Part shown: in pieces, positions 57,728 through 64,000 of the stretch
How the letters are laid out: every line of letters begins with the position of its first letter
Position numbering within the stretch: the first letter of the stretch is position 1
Source: Desmodus rotundus
Taxonomy: Eukaryota; Chordata; Mammalia; Chiroptera; Phyllostomidae
Assembly: GCF_022682495.2 (NCBI RefSeq)
Contig: NC_071388.1
Coordinates: 85,747,073 to 85,811,072 of the forward strand
Direction of reading: 5' to 3'
DNA length: 64,000 nt
Made by a program: the position numbers and the translations under genes
Notes under the pieces: generated by a model
Told to the model about the DNA's origin: nothing
Databases searched by the model: none
What the model saw: the letters and a program-made list of their open reading frames with translations, nothing else

Positions 57728-57922
57728 CTTTTTTTAAATCCTCACTCAAATATATGTTTATTGATTTGAGAAAGAGGGAGAAACATTGATCGGTTGCCTC
57801 CCATGTACGCCCAGACCGGAGATCAGACCCACAACCTAGGTATGTACTCTGACTGTCAATCAAACCCACAGCCTTCTGGTGTACAGATGATGCTCCAAGC
57901 AACTGAGCCACCCAGCCAGGGC
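57728..57922 (-). mobile_element. VES-type SINE
   Basis: Plus-strand end GCCACCCAGCCAGGGCT is the complemented head; middle GGGAGAAACATTGATCGG; tail T-rich at 57729-57736. Confidence 0.9.
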
Positions 57923-57924
57923 TG

Positions 57925-58615
57925 GTCAGGCATACTGTGAACAGTAACAGCATAGGTTGCTAGCAATTTCAGTTAGTTGTAAATTTCACAGTGAACATTT
58001 AGACAAATCTCAAAAACCATGCCACAAATCCAGTACATGTTGGGGCCTCTGGACATTCTACAAAGAAATAGTTGAGATTCTTTCAAATTGTCAATATCAT
58101 AAAAGAGAAAAGTACTTGGGAATTGTTTAGTTACAGGAAACTAAAAAGACATGTCGGCTAAATGCAATCCTTGATTCTTTATTGGATTTTGGGTCATAAA
58201 AAAAGAAAAAACAATTATAAAAGATATCATTGAGATAATTTGGGAAATTTAAATTATGAACTATATGTTAGATAATAGTGCTGTATTAATATTAAACTAC
58301 CCAAGTATAAGAATTATAATGTGATTATGTAGGAAAATATCCTTTCTCTTAAGTGGTACATGCTGAAATTAGTAGGGCTAAAGTATAAGAATATCTGTAA
58401 TTTTCAAATAATTCAGAAAGCAGGGGTGTGTGTATTTGCGTGTCCACGCAGGGGAAGAGTGCATAGAGGTACGGGGCACATGAGGGGAGAGAAATATCCA
58501 GGCCTCTGGTCCTCTGGCTGGAGATACAACAAACGATAAGACGTGAAGGCCCTCATCTTCGTTGCTGAGATTCAGCCTCTCTGCTCCGAGCCAGCCCTGA
58601 AGCACTGATGAAGGA
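57925..58615. other. Unassigned sequence
   Basis: No repeat or exon recognised. A-rich and diverged. Confidence 0.35.
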
Positions 58616-58619
58616 AGTC

Positions 58620-58935
58620 AAACGCCTGTTCTGGGCTCTTTCAATGACTGAATCCTCCTCAACCTTCCAGTTACAGCATAAATGTTTCTTCATGACCATC
58701 CTATCTGAAAAGGTTCTTCTCAGTTATTCTCTATCAGAAAGCACTCTGTAAATCTCATAACACTTCCTTGGTTTCTAAATTTCAAATGTAGCTATTCTAT
58801 ACATCTTAATTCCTTATCTTGTCCTACTATGTTCTCTGAGGACATGAAAAATGCCTGTTCCACTTCCCACTCTCCTTCCATTGTCTTGCCCAAAGCCTGG
58901 CCCATAATAAGTACTAATAATAGTTTTAGAGTTAA
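58620..58935 (+). repeat. LINE-2 (L2) 3' fragment
   Basis: L2 phrases: TGTTCTCTGAGGACATGAAA, CCCAAAGCCTGGCCCATAAT, AAGTACTAATAATAG near the end. Diverged. Confidence 0.55.
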
Positions 58936-59031
58936 TTAATGTCCTTTTCACTCTTTCTTTGCTACTGCCTGGTAATCCAGGTTACTTCTCACATTCACTA
59001 GGTGACTAGTTCCTTTATGATACCAGGTGGA

Positions 59032-59059
59032 TACACACACACACACACACACACACACA
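59032..59059. repeat. (CA)n microsatellite
   Basis: About 14 uninterrupted CA dinucleotides. Confidence 0.95.
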
Positions 59060-59149
59060 GGTATCAGAGACCCATATCATATGATGATTACTCGTTTTCA
59101 CAACTAGATTTTTTCCCTAGGGGTTAGCTGGGTGTTTAGCCACAATGGA

Positions 59150-59605
59150 TAGTATGCTGGTTGAATAGTATCCCTTGGGAATTCATATTCACCTGGACCT
59201 CAGAATGCTACCTAATTTGGAAATAGGGTATTTGCAGATACAATTAGTTAAGTTGAAAATAAATTCATACTGGGTTAGGGTGTGCCCAAATCCAATGTCT
59301 GGTGTCCTTATTAGAAGAGAAAATAGAAACAAACAGAGACACAGAAGGAAAATGCCACATGCAGATGAGGACAGTGCTGGATACACAAAACAACGAACAC
59401 CAAGCATTCCTGGCAACCACCAGAAGCTGGGAAGAAGCAAGGCAAGATTCTCCGCTAGAGCTTTCAGTGAGAGTATGGCCCTGCTGACTCTCTGATTTTA
59501 GATTTCCAGCCTCCAGAACTGAGAGGCAATATATTTCTGTTATTCTAAGCCACCTGGTTTGTGGTACTTTGTTATGGCAGCTTAGGAAACGAAAACAGAT
59601 GGTTT
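59150..59605 (+). mobile_element. MLT1-type (MaLR) LTR
   Basis: Sense phrases: TTGAATAGTATCCCTTGGGA, GGTATTTGCAGATACAATTA, TCTGGTGTCCTTATTAGAAG, AAACAGAGACACAGAAGGAA, TTTCCAGCCTCCAGAACTGA, GCCACCTGGTTTGTGGTACT. Overlapping open frames (plus 59175-59495, minus 59265-59732) are LTR shadows. Confidence 0.8.
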
Positions 59606-60254
59606 GTATAGATAGTTGTAAAACTGAACTACTGTGCTCAGATACACCCTCCCAGGTAAGCCTCCTCTCTAGGCCTATAAACCTACCACAATAGCTGGCC
59701 CTATGAGTCAATTGCACAGAAACTGACCACAATGGAAAGAGTTTTGATAAAAAGTCCCCAGCCTACCAACGTGTTAAATAGGGTTTGATGGTTTATTTGA
59801 CATCCCTCTCAGAATTTTTCCATTTTAATAGGATACTTAGTTATTCAATATTCATGAATCCCTTTTCTCACAAGAGTTGACTGAGTCACACTGTGTCAGG
59901 CATCGCTGCAGGTCAGCAAGAGAACTACTTTAGGACACAGAAACAGCTTCTCTGAATGCTTCAAATCACACCCTAGAGATCTTCACCTACTCATTCAATG
60001 AACTCGAAGAACTTATTGGATATTCTGCCTGGGGAATCCAACAACATGTATATCTTCTACTAAAGAAGGATATACTCTGGAAAAGTTATTCTCTGTGTGA
60101 GCATAGTCTGGGGAAATATAAATAAAGAGGGAGGAGGAGGAGAAGTCACCAGTCACATGACCAGTCAGGCAAGGTTAGGCTAATTGGTGCTGGAGAACCT
60201 CACAAGACTTTCTGTCCTAGCTTTGCTCCTAGCTCTCTGGCCTCCTGTTTTCCA

Positions 60255-60565
60255 CCCCTGTAAGTGCCCATCTTCCTCTGTCCATTTTGCAGATGTTGAC
60301 GTTCTTCACCATTTTGCCCCGCGCCCTCTTCTCATCTAATTCCACATACTCTCCCTGGATTTCTGCATGTGGTTCCATGGGTCTCCACTACCAGGTCGCA
60401 ACCTTTACTCTAAATCAGAACTTCTTCCTAAGTCACATATCATTAAATTCAACTGCTTACTAAGAAGCTCCCCTGGCATGTTCCACAGATATCTCAAATT
60501 CAACATTTCTAAAAACCCAACCAAATCTGCTCTTCTGTCACTATCCACCATGTTGCTAAGTGAGA
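60255..60565 (+). repeat. Ancient LINE (L2/CR1-like) fragment
   Basis: TCTCCACTACCAGGTCGCAA, then CAACTGCTTACTAAGAAGCTC, CATGTTCCACAGATATCTCAAA, TTCAACATTTCTAAAAACCC resemble an ancient L2/CR1 ORF stretch. The TGTTG-rich run follows at 60640. Confidence 0.4.
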
Positions 60566-60839
60566 AACTTCAGTGTAATGAGCTCAGTAATGTTTAGCAT
60601 TGTACTTCCTTTGTTTGTCCTGCATTTCGGTTTTGGGTTTTTTGTTGTTGTTGTTTTTTTTATCTTCAAGGGCAACCTAAGTTCTAGTTCTTTCTAATTT
60701 GGTGAATACATTTTTATCTACCCTTTCAATGATCTATCATTTCTCTTTGCACAGTATAATCCTAATTTTCAAAGCCCACTCCTATTTCTGAGGGCTTTAG
60801 TAATTACCTAGGTCTTCTCCAACTCTTTTGCAAAAGTCT

Positions 60840-61035
60840 AGGAATAACTTAAATGTCTAGCAATAGAGTCTGGTTACCCAAATCATGACACATTAATAAG
60901 GTCAAGTATTAAAAATCATGTTATAGGTGAGTATTTAATAATATAATAAATGCTTATGATTTAATATTATAAAAAGCAGGTTTTAAAAGTGTACAAAGCA
61001 TCGTGATAACTTTTGTTTAAAAAAAAAGCATGACC
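60840..61035 (+). repeat. Old LINE-1 fragment
   Basis: Phrases AGTCTGGTTACCCAAATC and TAAAAATCATGTTATAGG followed by an A-run match old L1 3' text. Short and diverged. Confidence 0.45.
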
Positions 61036-61169
61036 ACAATAGCCAAGTAAATGTTGCAGACTAAACAACATATCCCTTCGCTCATTCTTGAAAGCAAACT
61101 AAAATGACAATTCCACGAAGGAAATAAAGAGGATGATACAAGAGTGACTACAGGTGGCAGCCTAAGAAA

Positions 61170-61560
61170 TGAGGTCAGTGAAGACCTCTCTGAGACGGCA
61201 ACATGAGGTCTGTTATCAAACAGGACGAGAATGGGCCGTCTGTGTGAAGAGCTGGAAAGAGAGAACTGTTCCAGGTCTAGAGAACAGGTGCAAAGGCCTG
61301 GCCAGAGTTTGGAAAGGGCTTTTCGTGTTTGAGAAATAAAGACTAGGAGAAGCCTTTGGTGGATTTTAAGTTGGAAAGAGACGTGATCCGATTTATATTT
61401 TCATCTCCTGCTGTGGTAAGGAAGTCTATTGGAGCATGGCGAGAATGGCAGCAGGCAACCCGTGAGGAAGCCATTCCTGTGGTCCAAGTGAGAGATGATG
61501 GAGTTTTGCACCAGGGGGTGACTATTCAGATGGAGAAATCTGAAATAGATTTAGGTGGTA
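61170..61560 (+). repeat. Ancient mammalian repeat of unassigned family, copy 2
   Basis: Landmarks in the same order as 49480-50055: AGAGAACAGGTGCAAAGGCC, GGATTTTAAGTTGGAAAGAG, ACGTGATCCGATTTATATTT, TGGTCCAAGTGAGAGATGAT. Diverged, name not recalled. Confidence 0.5.
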
Positions 61561-64000
61561 TAATTTGATGATATATTGAACTGGCTGATGTTTATATTTA
61601 AATATATTCTGGTGGTATATCCTATTTGACCAATAGGACTTGGTTTTGGATGTTGAAATAAGAAAATCATGCATGTTTTTAGCTTAAGCGATGTGGTGAA
61701 GGCTGTGCCATTTAGTGGGATAATATTTGTATATTTAGTATATCTATTATGGTTGAGTATAAATGAGGTACCCTTAGGTAGGGGCAAAGAAGTACTTAAA
61801 AATTACATCACTCACTCTTATGTCTAGATGTATAGACTACAAATTACCTACAATTTTCTAGTTCAGAGAAGAGTTATTTGAAAGGAAATTAGTTATGTAA
61901 ATAACTAAGTAGCCATGGTTTTAAAAGGAGAGTGTAACAGTAACTATAAAAATATGTTTTAATACAATCTGCCTCACTACTTCATAAAGAGAACCTGTCT
62001 TTGGAAGGTGATGGATCATTTTGCAAAAGGAGCTTAGGCTTTCTGCAGCGAAGGGCCCAAATCGATGGCCTTTGCTCCTTGGGACTCAAAGTTAAATAGA
62101 CTTGGAAGGGTGGACAGAATGGTCCTGCCCAAAGCTCAGGAGCTAAAACTGTCAAGGAGGCCGCTGAAATAACCTTAAGGAAAGGACAAGTAGAGGGTGG
62201 TGTCCTGGCTACACTGGTGGAATGATCTCCATACTGTGTGAATAAGGTTAGCCACGATGACATAGTGAAGTGACACATGGAAGGTTTTGTTGTGATGAAC
62301 AATGGCAGAATAATGGACTGTAAACTAAGAGAGCTAAATGCTCACAGGGCAAGTTCAGGTCCCCATTGTGAGGCTGCCAGGCATCCACACCAGCAAGGGC
62401 GTCACAGAGAGTAGATAGGCACCTGTTGGTCTTTGGGCACAGCCTGCACAGTGACACGAGGCACCAGCCAGATGCAATGGCAATCCCGCGCTGATCAGTC
62501 ATTTCAGATCTCCTTATGCCCAGCACTGGGAGTAGCAAAGGCCCTGACCATCAACACATCCTCTCTACACTACGTAAGTTTACTCCTGGTATTCTTGGTA
62601 AATTGGCCAGAAGAAAGGAGAGGAAAGTTGTCTAGGTGAGGGGAGAAAATTTCAAGAGGGTTAGATTTACTCGTAATGATAATAGGCTCTCTAGAAACAC
62701 TCATGTCAGGCTGATTCCAAACCTACGTAGACCACGGACCAGCCTCTCTTCACTTGAGTACATGCACCTTGTGTTTCTGGAAGGGTCATTGTAAAATCCT
62801 TATAATATTGGTGTTCATGTTCTGTCAGATTGAAGTCTTTCATTTTTAGAGTTTTTAATTCACTTTAAAAGTGTTAATACCCATTCATATTATTAGCAAA
62901 ATCTCTTTCTTAAAAGTTTCTGAATGTCTAACCTTTCTGTTAAGAAAAAATAGGTCTTTTTTTCTCAGGAGAAAGGAAAAAATTTACTTTTCCATAATAC
63001 ATGGCATGAGTCATGGAAAGGGCTTGAATAATTTGTAGACATGTTTCTATTGAGTCATCACAAATGATACAAAATCACTTGAATACTGATGAAACTAAAC
63101 TCTTTAAAATCTGTGAGAACTAAAAATATTACTATTTTTATATTTCACAAAGCTCGATTTCAGTTTTACCCCAGAAGAGATGTGAGGGCTATAGCAACAA
63201 TTCTCATTCACAGATGAGAAAGCTTGTTTCCTAAGAAGCCAAGATCTGCAGCAAAGAGAGAGAGTCGGTGATGTAACATGGACTTAAATACAAGTGTTAT
63301 CACTCATTGTCCAATAGATCCCTTTCCTTTACAATAGGCAAAATACTATATTTTAAAACAAACTAGCCCAACTGTGACTAAAATACTCAAGGACCTTGTA
63401 ATTTCAAAGGCTTTAAGCAGTATGACTGATGGGTTTGGTGGCACATTGGAATGCTGGTGATTTATTATATAATTTAAGTGCCCATCTGTGCAGCTGGGGA
63501 AAACACGGTTGATGAAAATATCAGCTGTCCGGCCGTTTTCTCTACTCAATAGATGTCATGAGGATGGCTTCACTGGCTGCCATCACCCCTCCAACAAACG
63601 CACGTCTGCCCGAAGGACTCTTCATCTCCACACTCTCCTGAAAAAGCAAGGTCAGCGACACTGGTCCTTAACTCTGAAGAAGATCCCAGCTACTTTCCAG
63701 GCTGGTTGCAAGTTAATGAGCTCTGACAATGGTTAAAGAAGTCATTCTCTCAAACTTTGTGTCACTTTGCCTTACTGGCCAGCTAGCTGGCATGGGACAA
63801 AGAAAAGCTATGGTCTGGACTTTAAAAGGAGAAATGAATTATGCAGTACCAAAATCAGGTTATACAAAATCGCCTTCCCTCCTTTCAGGTGCTGCTTAGC
63901 TACTTTCTCCACTCTCCATGGCTCTGAGACCACTGACAAGTCTGGGGACCATAAGAAGTGAAACAGCAAACTTAGAAATAATTTCAAGGGAATCCTGTTA
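61561..64000. other. Unassigned sequence to the window edge
   Basis: No repeat family or exon recognised; several open frames of 60-106 codons lie on both strands (for example 61982-62302 minus, 62248-62538 minus) without domain motifs. The last 500 bp has a mixed composition with no exon signals I could defend. Confidence 0.35.

Noticed and set aside
19245..57922. Functional tRNA genes at the VES heads
   Set aside because: They are tRNA-derived SINE heads with tails and TSDs, not intact tRNA genes.

Overview
This is a stretch of mammalian nuclear DNA, almost certainly from a bat. The diagnostic features are several tRNA-derived SINEs of the chiropteran VES type (heads near 19245, 31260, 34412, 34560, 42128 and 57922), bat-style LINE-1 elements with a 5' end beginning GGATCCAAGATGG, and an ancient mammalian background of MIR, L2, MER5, MER30 and MLT1 copies. 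I find no bacterial, plasmid or phage content and no intact protein-coding gene. The window reads as intergenic or deep intronic sequence, mostly AT-rich and repeat-dense, with two CpG-rich patches that could be promoters. Family names come from recalled consensus patterns, not from a database search. Boundaries marked by target-site duplications (TSDs) were read directly.

Layout. 0-8 kb: an RPL23A processed pseudogene (minus, 15-bp TSD), an MLT1-type LTR (TSD GTTAC) split by a 595-bp LTR with a 6-bp TSD, a small hAT element, L2, MIR, an LTR and an old L1 tail. 8-12.2 kb: a 4.2-kb L1 (plus, 14-bp TSD) with a normal L1 5' end but, where ORF1 belongs, about 1.1 kb of pyrimidine-rich sequence made of three diverged ~375-bp monomers, followed by a partial ORF2. 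12.5-17.0 kb: an AP2B1 (beta-2 adaptin) processed pseudogene carrying three LTRs nested inside one another, two of them the same family in opposite orientation. 17.5-19.4 kb: a mariner-type MITE, a possible exon and a VES SINE. 19.5-25.4 kb: a near full-length L1 (minus, 11-bp TSD) with decayed ORFs and a displaced internal duplication of about 180 bp.

25-33 kb is mostly unassigned AT-rich DNA with short young L1 tails, MER30, a CpG-rich patch (28.9-29.75 kb) and old L1 tails. 34.0-35.8 kb is a decayed hAT transposon with a perfect 8-bp TSD, carrying two VES SINEs head to head. 36-43 kb has MER30, MIR, a CpG-rich belt (38.1-40.7 kb) and a (TC)n(AC)n microsatellite. 43-53 kb has L2, MIR, L1 and MLT1 fragments. 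53.0-54.7 kb is a complete ORF1-only LINE (HAL1-like, minus, 15-bp TSD). 55-64 kb has further MIR, LTR, VES and L2 copies.

The elements do not form a cooperating gene set. The interest is in insertion history: the order of nested insertions can be read from the TSDs, and several LINE derivatives have non-standard architecture (ORF1-only, ORF1 replaced by monomers, internal duplication).
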